33,198 nt of DNA, from positions 1-33,198 of IMG/VR virus record IMGVR_UViG_3300005265_000855; one strand, written 5' to 3'. The translations under genes and the position numbers were made by a program. The DNA is from a virus. Below the pieces are notes generated by a model, which ran no database searches, was not told where the DNA came from, and was given only the letters and a program-made list of their open reading frames with translations. Numbering within the stretch: position 1 is the stretch's first letter; every line of letters starts with the position of its first letter. Of the stretch, positions 12,484-19,638 are shown in pieces.

Positions 12484-13306
12484 GACCCACCTCGCGTTCT
12501 AGATTATAAGACAATCCGCTAAGTTTGTCAAGCTGGGGAAACTCCAACTGGGCACGAAGGAGACGATCCTTCCTCATCCATTCCCGTGCCGCTATCACAT
12601 ACTCTTCACAAATGTCACATCCGAACCACCTCCTGCCAAGGCGATCTGCGGCCACCAGGGTCGAACCAGAACCGCAAACGAAATCAGCCACCAGGTCGCC
12701 AGGATTTGAAAGATAGGCTATCCAAACCTCTAGCGGCTTCAGCGCCTTCTGTGTAGGATGGATTCTACGAGAAGGATGGACAACCGGCGCTTTCACAACG
12801 TTAGGCTGCTGACCTAACTGGAAGTTAAAGGTCGCGCCTGCTTTACTGCCTTTGGTAAACCAGACTGCACTCTCAAGCGCTACCATAAAGTCAACCTTCC
12901 GCATTCGTGGCGTGGGATTACTCTTCAACCAGAATAAGTGCTGACGCATCTGGAAACCAAAACGCCGCGCCAAGGCTATCAGATATGCGCTGCGATTCAG
13001 ATCAAAGAAAATCACTAAGTGCCCTGAGTCCTTAAGTACCCTGGCCTGTTCTTTGAGAAAGGCCTTTATAAAACGCCAGTAGTCTCGCTCACTGTCGAAA
13101 TGATCCCATGCGCCGAAATCCAAGCTGATGTCAGAACCAGGAAACCTTAACGAGTCTTTCCTCCGATGGATTACCACCTCTTGTGAAACAGCCCAGGGCG
13201 GATCGGTAACTATCAGGTCTATGCATCCATCTGGGAGCTCAGCCATAACTTCTAAACAATCACCCACCACTATAGTGTTAGGCCGATATCTACCTAACCG
13301 AGACAT
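12464..13306 (-). CDS. DNA methyltransferase, N4-C/N6-A beta class
   Basis: This is an S-adenosylmethionine-dependent DNA amino-methyltransferase. The 280-residue protein has motif IV DPPW (35-38) before motif I DFVCGSGST (208-216), the order of the beta class, and a HPTQK segment (183-187) typical of this group. Length is normal for an orphan phage methylase, and no restriction enzyme is beside it. A likely role is protecting phage DNA from host restriction or marking it. The start ATG at 13306 overlaps the upstream gene by 17 bases and has a weak ribosome site. A consensus promoter for the next gene lies inside its 3' end. Target sequence and N4 versus N6 cannot be told. Confidence 0.88.
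   Translation of the reverse strand: MSRLGRYRPNTIVVGDCLEVMAELPDGCIDLIVTDPPWAVSQEVVIHRRKDSLRFPGSDISLDFGAWDHFDSERDYWRFIKAFLKEQARVLKDSGHLVIFFDLNRSAYLIALARRFGFQMRQHLFWLKSNPTPRMRKVDFMVALESAVWFTKGSKAGATFNFQLGQQPNVVKAPVVHPSRRIHPTQKALKPLEVWIAYLSNPGDLVADFVCGSGSTLVAADRLGRRWFGCDICEEYVIAAREWMRKDRLLRAQLEFPQLDKLSGLSYNLEREVGHGFRKE
12503..12531 (-). promoter_or_regulatory. consensus sigma70 promoter for the polymerase X operon
   Basis: On the minus strand TTGACA (12531-12526), 17 bases, TATAAT (12508-12503). It lies inside the end of the methyltransferase gene, about 20 bases before the ATG of the broken polymerase X gene at 12483. Confidence 0.75.
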
Positions 13307-13796
13307 TGGACACTATCTCCGAAAAGGCTACCTCCAAATAACGCTGGAGGATAGCTGCTATCTGCTCCAGCGACTCCGCTATCCTTTCTTCTACTGAGCG
13401 TTCGTTATCGGTCATGCCCTCAGCCTGCACAATCTCAACTCGCCTCCAACGGTGGGGATCGGTCAAGCTTTCGATCAACCTTTCCAACTGCTTAGTATGT
13501 CGTTCGCCCACGCTTGGGCCGTAGTAGTAGAACTCCGGCGGATTATACTGTGGCGAGGGACGGAAGCCTTTAGGAAAAATCTTGACCGTGGCCTTTAACT
13601 CACCCTCTTCAGCTTCCGGGCACAGCCAGTCCGGTTCAAAGGATAGGTCATCTGTCGCGTAACCTCTCGATTGCAATAAGGTCTTGAGATACTGTACGGC
13701 CTCCTGAAACAGCTCTTGCTCAAATCTTCTCAAATCCCGCCGCCAAGCTTCCTCGCGGCGAATGTTCTCTTCCAACAGCCTTGTCAAGCTTTCCAT
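13290..13796 (-). CDS. hypothetical protein with N-terminal coiled coil (168 aa)
   Basis: Not recognised. The start at 13796 is fixed by GGGAGGTTAAG before ATG. Residues 1-45 are highly charged and helical (probable coiled coil). A middle part is rich in proline and tyrosine (PSPQYNPPEFYYYGP, about 87-102), and the last 50 residues are helical again. It directly precedes the methyltransferase gene with a 17-base overlap, so it may be its partner or simply a co-transcribed gene. A strong hairpin (13822-13853) stands just upstream of the ribosome site. Confidence 0.6.
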   Translation of the reverse strand: MESLTRLLEENIRREEAWRRDLRRFEQELFQEAVQYLKTLLQSRGYATDDLSFEPDWLCPEAEEGELKATVKIFPKGFRPSPQYNPPEFYYYGPSVGERHTKQLERLIESLTDPHRWRRVEIVQAEGMTDNERSVEERIAESLEQIAAILQRYLEVAFSEIVSNVSVR

Positions 13797-13821
13797 CTTA
13801 ACCTCCCTACGTTGGAAATGT

Positions 13822-13853
13822 GGGCGGATAGCCAGCACGCTGGCTATCCGCCC
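13822..13853. other. intercistronic hairpin, 15-bp perfect stem
   Basis: GGGCGGATAGCCAGC (13822-13836) and its exact complement (13839-13853) sit between the genes starting at 14062 and 13796. The stem extends by one T-A pair. On neither strand is it followed by a run of T, so it is not a standard terminator. It ends about 17 bases before the ribosome site of the next gene, and may protect or process the mRNA or lower read-through. Confidence 0.6.
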
Positions 13854-13861
13854 ATGTTGTC

Positions 13862-14062
13862 TTAAATCTCCAGCTCTTCCTCCTCCGGCGGGGGCATCAG
13901 CACCTCCTCTTCCTCCACCGGCACCAGGGCCAGGCGGTAGCGCCGGTCGCCTTTCACGATCTCGTCGGGCAAGGCCACCACCACCTTTCCTTGACCCACC
14001 AGGTCGAGGACAGGCTCCTCCGCCAGAGAAACGCCGTTGCTCTCCACTACCAGGCATATCAT
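13862..14062 (-). CDS. small acidic protein (66 aa)
   Basis: Not recognised. ATG at 14062 follows GGGAGGTGTGAACG. Residues 1-48 look like short beta strands (ICLVVESNGVSL, GKVVVALPDEIV, YRLALVPV). The tail (50-66) is almost all glutamate and proline. Acidic tails of this kind occur on ssDNA-binding proteins and DNA mimics, but the head domain does not identify itself. Confidence 0.55.
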   Translation of the reverse strand: MICLVVESNGVSLAEEPVLDLVGQGKVVVALPDEIVKGDRRYRLALVPVEEEEVLMPPPEEEELEI

Positions 14063-14065
14063 CGT

Positions 14066-14242
14066 TCACACCTCCCTGTCCGTGATCTCTTCCGTTATGG
14101 CCCTGCATAGCTCCAGCCAGTTCGCAAAGGTAAGGTAAATGTGGTCTACCGTGTTGTCGTCCAGGTTTACGAGGCGCAGGTCTATGCCCTCCCCATCCGC
14201 ATGTATCAGGGCCACCTTACCCAACAGCGTTACCGTCTTCAT
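14066..14242 (-). CDS. PC4-like small protein, paralogue of 18046-18234 (58 aa)
   Basis: The gene starts at ATG 14242 (AAGGAGGTGGTGGG in front) and ends in TGA three bases before the next ATG. The protein has strands around LLGKVALIHADG and GIDLRLVNLD, then YLTFANWLELCRAITEE. It aligns along its whole length with the 62-residue protein at 18046-18234 (shared pattern: KxVxLxGxVAL, D-GxDxRLVxLD, W-xL-xA-xEE). Both resemble the PC4 fold (curved beta sheet, then the helix following a KGIxLxxxxW-like segment), a ssDNA-binding fold. The PC4 likeness is my inference. Confidence 0.6.
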   Translation of the reverse strand: MKTVTLLGKVALIHADGEGIDLRLVNLDDNTVDHIYLTFANWLELCRAITEEITDREV

Positions 14243-14257
14243 CCCACCACCTCCTTT

Positions 14258-14548
14258 TCAAGCCTCCTCCAATTGTCGGGCCTTCATCTCCTCCACCAGC
14301 TCGGCAAAGCTCATATCCTTGCCAACTGATAGGCGCTCGCCCCACAACCAGACGAGGTCTCTTATCTCCTTCGGCCAGTGATCCGCGTACTTCACCAAGA
14401 GGGCCGCCAGGTAGTGGCGATTTGTCTGCGATAGGTACAGGCCCTTGAACTGACCAAAGGTCAACACCCCGTCCTGAACCTCCCCGTCTATCAGGTCCAT
14501 CCGTACCGTGGGCTGGACGCCCCAGTCCACCAGTGCCCTCACTTTCAA
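14258..14548 (-). CDS. hypothetical protein (96 aa)
   Basis: Not recognised. The best start is TTG at 14548: AAGGGGTGG lies in front and the upstream stop (14550) is one base away, a TAA-C-TTG junction like others in this genome. The first 40 residues are beta-like (KVRALVDWGVQPTVRMDLID), and the rest is helical with several tryptophans and a charged C-terminus. The segment FKGLYLS with a following helix weakly recalls the PC4-like neighbours. It precedes the PC4-like gene at 14066-14242. Confidence 0.55.
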   Translation of the reverse strand: MKVRALVDWGVQPTVRMDLIDGEVQDGVLTFGQFKGLYLSQTNRHYLAALLVKYADHWPKEIRDLVWLWGERLSVGKDMSFAELVEEMKARQLEEA

Positions 14549-14549
14549 G

Positions 14550-14873
14550 TTACCACCCCTTTCGACAGATAGGCGATACCCACCAGTAGGCTCGCCCTTG
14601 ACAGCTAACGTCCAGGCCCACAACCCGCCAGGTGGCGTCGGGCGGGATACAGTTCACCACGAACACCTGGAAACAGCGCGGGAGGTAGTACAGACGGGCC
14701 GTAGAGGACGACTGGCCGTCCAGGTTGACGAAGTGGCACGTGATGACTGTCCGACGCGCTGAAAAGAGGAAAACGGTGTAACGTGCCACCTCGCCCCATC
14801 CGCACCCCACACGATAGGGCAGGGGCGGAACCAATAGCAGACACAGGACGACTAAGCACACCAACCGCTTCAT
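14550..14873 (-). CDS. small secreted or membrane-anchored protein (107 aa)
   Basis: Not recognised. The start ATG at 14873 overlaps the stop of the upstream gene (ATGA). The N-terminus is a clear export signal: two basic residues (KR) then a leucine/valine-rich core to about residue 17. The mature part contains several cysteines (C24, C46 and later pairs), fitting disulphides outside the cytoplasm. It could modify the host envelope during infection, for example by superinfection exclusion, but this is a guess from the export signal only. Confidence 0.6.
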   Translation of the reverse strand: MKRLVCLVVLCLLLVPPLPYRVGCGWGEVARYTVFLFSARRTVITCHFVNLDGQSSSTARLYYLPRCFQVFVVNCIPPDATWRVVGLDVSCQGRAYWWVSPICRKGW

Positions 14874-15691
14874 AGCTCACCCTCCGGCACTTCAACATCC
14901 CTCTCGGACAGTGCCACCAGAAGCTCGTCCACCAGCACCTGCAACTGCTCTTCCGTTAGCAAGGACGTCAGCTTCTGGCCTGGTTCCGGCTCGATGCCCC
15001 AATTCACCTTGGCCTGCTGTAGGAGAAACTGCTTCATCTCCTCCAGCAGCCCGGCTTCACGGGCCGCTGTCAAGAGTTTCTTCAGTTGCCGCTTGGCTCG
15101 CTCTTTGCCCGCCTGCTCGCCCTCCTGCTCCTCCAGCTCCTTAAGCACCATCCGGGCTACCTCTGGCGGTGCCGGCGTCACACCTGCGTTCCAGTCTACC
15201 CAGGGGCTGCCATCCTGCCCTGCTATGACCTTCACGTTCACCAGGTGATCCCTCGCCTTTTCCTTCAGCACCGCCTCCAGCCCGTCGAGCACGCTCTCCG
15301 GCGTAACCGGCGTCTCAAAGAGGGGCCTGCTGAGGTCGGTGGCGAAATCCAGGCCACAGGCCGCCAACCAGGTGATGAAGTTGGGGGCAAACCCTCCGCC
15401 GGGTGCTTTGAAGCGGGGCACTATCATCCCGTCCTTCTCGATGAAGGTAACCCCTCTAAAGGGTGTGCTGCCAACCACCTCTTCCCCGGCGTACTCACCC
15501 GACACGATCTCAAAGCTCCAATAGCACTTCAAGGTCGTGCGGGTGACCTCCTCACCATCTTCATTCGTGAAGTGGCTCTCCCTCTCTCTCAGCACCGGCC
15601 TGCCCTCGCCATCCCTCACGAACCCGCTGAAACGGGCCAGATAGGTTCCGGGCGGAACCGGCTTCTGAATCTGTCCTTGCACCCTTGCCAT
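14870..15691 (-). CDS. DUF669-like phage protein, possible ssDNA-binding (273 aa)
   Basis: ATG at 15691 follows GGAGGTGGGAAG. The N-terminal 110 residues have the pattern PPGTYLARFSGFVRDGEGRP, then LKCYWSFEIVSGEYAGEEV and a later FITWLAACGL. This resembles phage DUF669-type proteins found with recombination genes and thought to bind single-stranded DNA. The C-terminal part (about 180-273) is helical and strongly charged, ending acidic (VEVPEGEL), as in many SSBs. No enzyme motif was found. The family call rests on pattern memory and should be treated as tentative. Confidence 0.45.
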   Translation of the reverse strand: MARVQGQIQKPVPPGTYLARFSGFVRDGEGRPVLRERESHFTNEDGEEVTRTTLKCYWSFEIVSGEYAGEEVVGSTPFRGVTFIEKDGMIVPRFKAPGGGFAPNFITWLAACGLDFATDLSRPLFETPVTPESVLDGLEAVLKEKARDHLVNVKVIAGQDGSPWVDWNAGVTPAPPEVARMVLKELEEQEGEQAGKERAKRQLKKLLTAAREAGLLEEMKQFLLQQAKVNWGIEPEPGQKLTSLLTEEQLQVLVDELLVALSERDVEVPEGEL

Positions 15692-15706
15692 CTTCCCACC
15701 TCCTTA

Positions 15707-16033
15707 TTAAATGTCTACCTCCTCTGCCATCTCCTTAGCCTTCTGACGCTGGGCATGGTATAATGCTTCCGCCCAACGCCTGTTGGCCTCCGAGATAGCC
15801 TGGCCTAGCTGAAAGAGGGCCTCGGTCAGGTTGGCCAGGCTGTCGCCCGTGTCCTCCACCTCCACCACCACCGGCTGGCTGGTTGCAAACTCCACCTGTG
15901 TGAAGCCCACGAAGTCGGAGCTGTAGGGCACATGCCCACCACCAGCCGATGGGATGGGAAACTGAAGGTTGCACGTCACGGGCACCTTCGTTAACTCAAA
16001 CTCATACCTGACTTTCTTGCGCTTCTTGCTCAC
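15707..16033 (-). CDS. hypothetical protein (108 aa)
   Basis: Not recognised. The start GTG at 16033 is preceded by GGAGGTGGGGCA and overlaps the upstream stop (GTGA). The N-terminus is very basic (KKRKKVR); residues 10-65 are beta-like, and the last 45 residues form an amphipathic helix (LTEALFQLGQAISEANRRW). It lies between two helical genes and the DUF669-like gene in a single operon. Confidence 0.55.
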   Translation of the reverse strand: MSKKRKKVRYEFELTKVPVTCNLQFPIPSAGGGHVPYSSDFVGFTQVEFATSQPVVVEVEDTGDSLANLTEALFQLGQAISEANRRWAEALYHAQRQKAKEMAEEVDI

Positions 16034-16341
16034 TGCCCCACCTCCTTTAAGAAGCTCGCTCTGCCGGACTTGTATCCGACTATATAGCTCATCTTGAGCA
16101 ACGCCAGCAGATAGGTGATCAACTCCAAATCGTTCGTGAAGTGGTTGATAAAACACAGCCCTTGACAGACGGTCTCGAAGTCTGCTGTGAACTCAAACTT
16201 CTCGTCCAGTAGGGGCGCTAAGTTTCTTAAACGCTGTAGCAAGTCCTTGAGCTTCTGCTTAGCACCCTCCGAGTTCTCGATCACCTCTGCCTGGGCCTTA
16301 AGCCAGGCTGCTGTGGCCTTTCTTAAGAACTCCTCGTCCAT
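16030..16341 (-). CDS. hypothetical helical protein (103 aa)
   Basis: Not recognised. ATG at 16341 has GGAGGTGGAGGTATAGC in front, one base after the stop of the HTH gene. The whole protein is predicted helical: charged in residues 1-45 (KATAAWLKAQAEVIENSEGA), leucine-rich from 60 to the end (LELITYLLALLKMSYIVGY). It may form a small helical bundle. No function can be given. Confidence 0.55.
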   Translation of the reverse strand: MDEEFLRKATAAWLKAQAEVIENSEGAKQKLKDLLQRLRNLAPLLDEKFEFTADFETVCQGLCFINHFTNDLELITYLLALLKMSYIVGYKSGRASFLKEVGQ

Positions 16342-16342
16342 G

Positions 16343-16804
16343 CTATACCTCCACCTCCTTAATCTGCGGCCAGCTTTCCGCAATCTGCCTGGCTATCTCC
16401 GGAGGATAGAATAGCCGATAGCTTCTGGCCGCCCGGCGACGGTTGGGCGCAGGGATGACCCCCTGCTCCACCAGCTTTAGAAGGTGCAACGATGTGGTGC
16501 CCAGCCGTCTGGCAAGCTCCGATAATGAGACCTGCTTCTTTTCCTCCTCCGCCCAGGCCAAGATCGCCTTCGCCTCCTCCGGCGTTATCCGGTAGCGACC
16601 GCCACGCTTCTTCAGCTCAACCGGGAAGTCTGGCCTGGTCGCTGCACGATATAGCAAGCCTTGGACTGTTAGGCCCATCAGCTTGGCAATGGTGGAAAGC
16701 TTAACTGTTGGCTGCTTCTCCACCTGGGCCGCCAGGTCCAGCAGGTCTTTCGTCACCTGCCAGAGGTTCTGATAAATCTCTGCCAACCTTTTCTCCCTGT
16801 CCAT
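16343..16804 (-). CDS. helix-turn-helix DNA-binding protein (153 aa)
   Basis: The start ATG at 16804 is set by GGAGGTGCGGAG. Two DNA-binding-type regions can be seen: VKLSTIAKLMGLTVQGLLYRA (about 34-54) and VSLSELARRLGTTSLHLLKLV (about 91-111, followed by EQGVIP and NRRRAARSYRLFYPPEI). The second is close to MerR/excisionase-type winged HTH domains. The first 30 residues are probably coiled coil. It is a good candidate for a phage transcription regulator of the middle operon. Confidence 0.65.
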   Translation of the reverse strand: MDREKRLAEIYQNLWQVTKDLLDLAAQVEKQPTVKLSTIAKLMGLTVQGLLYRAATRPDFPVELKKRGGRYRITPEEAKAILAWAEEEKKQVSLSELARRLGTTSLHLLKLVEQGVIPAPNRRRAARSYRLFYPPEIARQIAESWPQIKEVEV

Positions 16805-17006
16805 CTCCGCACCTCCAACCCAATAGTAGGTGTCTCGGCGGGCAGGCGGCCTCCACCAACCTCAAACCCGCCCTGCTGTACTCAACCTTCACACCTTCAC
16901 CTAACACTACTACCTCTGGCCGCCTGCCCGTCCGGGCCAACACCCTCTTTGCCATCTCCTCTAAGCTCTGTCCATCGTGAAGGAAAAGAACGCCCTCAAT
17001 TCGCAC
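16701..17006 (-). CDS. hypothetical small protein (about 101 aa)
   Basis: Not recognised. GTG at 17006 is preferred because GGAGCGG lies ten bases in front; it overlaps the end of the DUF932 gene by 11 bases. The first 65 residues look genuine (IEGVLFLHDGQSLEEMAKRV, then EVVVLGEGVKVEYS and VEAACPPRH). The last 35, glycine-, proline- and charge-rich, overlap the HTH gene by 104 bases in another frame and may be read-through sequence. A small beta-alpha fold is likely. Confidence 0.45.
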   Translation of the reverse strand: MRIEGVLFLHDGQSLEEMAKRVLARTGRRPEVVVLGEGVKVEYSRAGLRLVEAACPPRHLLLGWRCGDGQGEKVGRDLSEPLAGDERPAGPGGPGGEAANS

Positions 17007-18006
17007 TGTAGTACCGCTCCAACAATCGTCCACCGAACTCCTCGAACCGCACCCGCTCGTCTATGGTCTGCTGCAATCTGGCGAACCGGGTGACGCCGTT
17101 TATTAAGTGGAAAGCACTGATATTCTCACCCAACGCCTCCTCCTGTGTAAAGAATTTGACGCCCTCCGCCTGGCCCTTGGTCAAACCGAACTCCTGCTTA
17201 AGACGGTTGATCTCCGCCTCCAAGTCCGGTATCTCTACCTGACGCAGGGCCTCCAGCCTCTGCACGTCCACAAGGGCCTTCTCCAGCAACTCAATCGTTC
17301 GGCTGGCAAAGATGGCGGTCAAGATGTTCTGATCGAGACGGCCAATGTGACGCTGGCGGAAGCCCTCCTCTTCCACCAGAACGAGGTCGTTCAAACAAGC
17401 CTGCCGGTAAATGAACGGCGACATACCCACAGACCGGTTGCCCAGCTCGCCGTTGAAGTAGATCACGCCCACCTTGTATAGCTCATCGCCGATCCTGCAC
17501 ATAAGCTCAGGAAAGAGTAGCTTAAGGTAAAGGTCTTCGGCCTGTGGGCCTAAGGCGAAGCTGTGAATCTGGGCCACCTTCTCTATCTGCGTCTTGGGAT
17601 CGAGGAGCGCCTCCAAGAACGGCCTGTGGTCGAAGGGCCGGAACTTGTCCGATAGAAAGGCCCTTATCAACTGGCACGCCTCGGTCTCCCTCATCCTCAC
17701 GAACCATCTAAGGTGGCGATAATGCTGCAACCTGGTGTTAAGAATGGTGGTGAAAAGCCGCTGGTCTATCTGCCCACCGTGTTCGTGGCGGCGGGGGTAG
17801 GTGACCATCTTAAAGAAGGGCCGCTGCTCGATCCCAAGACGGCATAGAAGCTGCGACAGGGCCCAGTCTGTCGGATGGCCTACCTCCTCACCACCAAGCT
17901 GGATGAAGTCGGAGTCTAACACCTTCAGATCCTTGGACGTGAGGACGGCATCCCAACAGCCACGCGCGTGTTGCTCTATCCTTTCTCTCAGCTCGTCGAA
18001 ATTCAT
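16996..18006 (-). CDS. DUF932 family phage/plasmid protein
   Basis: The 336-residue protein starts at ATG 18006 (GGAGGTGGGCT in front). It carries the DUF932 signatures: RAFLSDKFRPFDHR (about 114-127), followed by YFNGELGNRSVGMSPFIYRQ (about 183-202) and a conserved RQRHIGR. DUF932 proteins are frequent on phages and plasmids near recombination and ssDNA-binding genes; their biochemical role is not settled. The C-terminal half is helical with a probable coiled coil (DLEAEINRLKQEFG). It lies in the same operon as a possible ssDNA-binding protein, which fits the usual context. Confidence 0.7.
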   Translation of the reverse strand: MNFDELRERIEQHARGCWDAVLTSKDLKVLDSDFIQLGGEEVGHPTDWALSQLLCRLGIEQRPFFKMVTYPRRHEHGGQIDQRLFTTILNTRLQHYRHLRWFVRMRETEACQLIRAFLSDKFRPFDHRPFLEALLDPKTQIEKVAQIHSFALGPQAEDLYLKLLFPELMCRIGDELYKVGVIYFNGELGNRSVGMSPFIYRQACLNDLVLVEEEGFRQRHIGRLDQNILTAIFASRTIELLEKALVDVQRLEALRQVEIPDLEAEINRLKQEFGLTKGQAEGVKFFTQEEALGENISAFHLINGVTRFARLQQTIDERVRFEEFGGRLLERYYSAN

Positions 18007-18045
18007 AGCCCACCTCCTTCCTCACTTCGGGAGCAAAGGCACTGC

Positions 18046-18234
18046 TCACTCCTGCTCCCTTGCCAATTCCTCAACGGCGGCGTTCAACTGACGCCACTCC
18101 TCCAAACTGATGAACAGGCGGCGTCCTTTCACCTCTGCCCCATAGGGGTCAAGCTCGACAAGGCGAATGTCTACACCACCGCTATCGTCCACGATGACTA
18201 ACGCCACCTGTCCACATAGCTCCACCACCTTCAT
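18046..18234 (-). CDS. PC4-like small protein (62 aa)
   Basis: ATG at 18234 follows GGAGGTGGGCTGAT. The protein has strands ELCGQVALVIVDD and GVDIRLVELDPYG, then RRLFISLEEWRQLNAAVEEL, which closely follows the PC4 layout (dIRxxY..., KGIxLxxEqWxxL). PC4/YdbC-type proteins bind single-stranded DNA and help transcription or replication. It is paralogous to the protein at 14066-14242 and shares the helix pattern with both halves of the protein at 20716-21180. The fold call is inference; the paralogy is visible directly. Confidence 0.6.
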   Translation of the reverse strand: MKVVELCGQVALVIVDDSGGVDIRLVELDPYGAEVKGRRLFISLEEWRQLNAAVEELAREQE

Positions 18235-18235
18235 A

Positions 18236-18472
18236 TCAGCCCACCTCCTTCTTAAGAACTTCTAGCCTGAAAGGGCCTTCTATGCTGCCACCAGTCTCGA
18301 TTACGTTAGCAACTGCTAGGTCGCGCTTGACAGATGCTACACAGGCCTCGCACAGCGCCAATCGGCGAATTAGCACGGGCCCTTTGAAGATACCGTAGCT
18401 TCTTACTTGGCCTTGGCACCTCTGGAAACCTTGCTTGCCAAGGGCTGTAACACTAGGACGATCGCACTTCAT
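18236..18472 (-). CDS. small cysteine-containing protein, first gene after a promoter (78 aa)
   Basis: Not recognised. Start ATG 18472, with only a weak GGGG ribosome site. Cysteines C3, C19, C41 and C44 (MKCDR, QRCQG, LCEAC) could form a single treble-clef-like zinc site. The C-terminal third is beta-like (IEGPFRLEVLKKEV). It is the first gene behind the consensus promoter at 18502-18530, and its stop nearly touches the ribosome site of the PC4-like gene. Confidence 0.6.
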   Translation of the reverse strand: MKCDRPSVTALGKQGFQRCQGQVRSYGIFKGPVLIRRLALCEACVASVKRDLAVANVIETGGSIEGPFRLEVLKKEVG

Positions 18473-18501
18473 CTTGCTGCCCCACTGTCTGCTGCAATTG
18501 C

Positions 18502-18530
18502 ATTATATCACATTTTTTCGAGATTGTCAA
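18502..18530 (-). promoter_or_regulatory. consensus sigma70 promoter of the middle operon
   Basis: On the minus strand TTGACA (18530-18525), 17 bases, TATAAT (18507-18502), with TGA before the -10. A palindrome TGCAATTGCA lies directly downstream (about 18494-18503) over the expected start of transcription and could be an operator. Upstream, AACCTTAAAAGTT (about 18553-18565) recurs in similar form at the promoter 22401-22429. Confidence 0.8.
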
Positions 18531-18565
18531 GACAGACTTTGGGCTTCTGACGAACTTTTAAGGTT

Positions 18566-18916
18566 CTAATAGGTACAGCCTTCTCTGCTGACGACAACTA
18601 GATAGTAGTCCTTCTCCCGCTTGCTGCCCAACTTCCTGGGCCGGAAAGAAAAGTTTGCGCCTTCACGCAGTGCTCGCCAGCACTCCATCCTTGTACCCCA
18701 TACCGAGACGCCCAGCCCTCTGCCCAGGTTGTAGGCAATGCTCCATATCAACATCTGCGCGGTTGACTGCTCGCCACTGACGAAGTTAAGGGCTGCGGCG
18801 ACATCGCCTCTATCCAGCTTGACCACCTCCATTATCTGGCGCTTAGGATCGTAACGGGCACCCAACGGCTCATCGCTGAAGCTGATAAGATAGGGCGGCA
18901 ACGCTAGCTCGAACAT
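18566..18916 (-). CDS. hypothetical protein (116 aa)
   Basis: Not recognised. The start ATG at 18916 is fixed by GGAGGTGCAAG, the same 11 bases used at 1213 and 4623. The protein is mixed alpha/beta: a beta-like N-terminus (LPPYLISFSDE), a helix around 50-75 (AQMLIWSIAYNLGRGLG), and a basic C-terminal part (FRPRKLGSKREKDYYLVVV). It is the last gene of the operon that begins at 22348, just before the promoter at 18502-18530. Confidence 0.55.
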   Translation of the reverse strand: MFELALPPYLISFSDEPLGARYDPKRQIMEVVKLDRGDVAAALNFVSGEQSTAQMLIWSIAYNLGRGLGVSVWGTRMECWRALREGANFSFRPRKLGSKREKDYYLVVVSREGCTY

Positions 18917-18927
18917 CTTGCACCTCC

Positions 18928-19320
18928 TCACCAAATGCCCTCCTTAAGTCTGGTGCTAATCGCCTCCTGCACGGCCTCAAGGATAGGCTCAAATTCCTCC
19001 ACCTTTCCGTCCAGGCATTCTAGAAGGTAGGTTATCCAACCGACCCACTCCTCCTGCGGATGAAAGGCTATGCTCTCCGCCGCGTCCTGGATCAAGCCCA
19101 AGGTATCCGGTATCTGCAAGAAGCGCTTTAGCACTCCCTCTGCCTCCTCCACACTGGACACCTGAGGGGCGATTATTCTATGGCCGCTGGTGGAGAAGCC
19201 TTCGAGCCAGGCCCTACCACCGCGCTGCCATAGGAGAAAGAAGGCATTGTCCGTCTCAAAGATGGCTACCAGCCCCGCCCTCTTCTCGATGTCCATTGGC
19301 TCCTTTCTTCTCACCTTCAT
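18928..19320 (-). CDS. hypothetical protein (130 aa)
   Basis: Not recognised. ATG 19320 follows GAGGAGGTAGCAGC. The N-terminus is basic; residues 15-60 contain beta strands with several aromatics (LVAIFETDNAFFLLWQRGG). The C-terminal half is helical and acidic (EEFEPILEAVQEAISTRL). About 107 noncoding bases lie upstream (19321-19427); they hold only a weak six-base-pair hairpin (CAGCTT-atc-AAGCTG) and no clear promoter. Confidence 0.55.
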   Translation of the reverse strand: MKVRRKEPMDIEKRAGLVAIFETDNAFFLLWQRGGRAWLEGFSTSGHRIIAPQVSSVEEAEGVLKRFLQIPDTLGLIQDAAESIAFHPQEEWVGWITYLLECLDGKVEEFEPILEAVQEAISTRLKEGIW

Positions 19321-19427
19321 GCTGCTACCTCCTCTATTCTTGGAGCTCAGCTTATCAAGCTGCGATTTCCTCCTTCCGTTCTTTAACCAAATCCTGCTAT
19401 CACTGTAGCCAACGCCTGCAACGGAAA

Positions 19428-19622
19428 CTACTCTAAATCTGGGTCGGGTCGCCCTGGCTGGTAGTCTGGATGCTCTTCTAACCATTCCTTGAGACAACCT
19501 TTACGCGCGTGGAAAGGGAAACGACCCTCTAAATCACCGGGCAAGTATACAGCATACTCTCCAGTTTCGCGGCCACCCCAAATAGGCTTACCGCAATAGG
19601 TACAGGTGCCCATGAACTTCAT
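19428..19622 (-). CDS. small zinc-ribbon-like protein (64 aa)
   Basis: ATG 19622 follows GGAGGTGAAAG. CTYCGKPIWGG (C7, C10) near the N-terminus and FHARKGCLKEWL (H38, C43) fit a CxxC...HxxxxC zinc site of the LIM or treble-clef kind, and the tail is acidic. Similar small proteins are common in phages; the role is unknown. The gene is separated from the next one by 16 bases. Confidence 0.6.
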   Translation of the reverse strand: MKFMGTCTYCGKPIWGGRETGEYAVYLPGDLEGRFPFHARKGCLKEWLEEHPDYQPGRPDPDLE

Positions 19623-19638
19623 CTTTCACCTCCTGCAA

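Noticed and set aside
12285-12485. Plus-strand frame opposite the polymerase X fragment
   Set aside because: The minus strand gives the conserved GS-RR and DLD motifs of a nucleotidyltransferase; the plus frame gives only arginine/glycine-rich sequence.
13797-14108. Longer N-terminus for the gene at 13290-13796
   Set aside because: The extra residues are glycine/arginine low-complexity, overlap two other genes and the hairpin; GGGAGGTTAAG before ATG 13796 decides the start.
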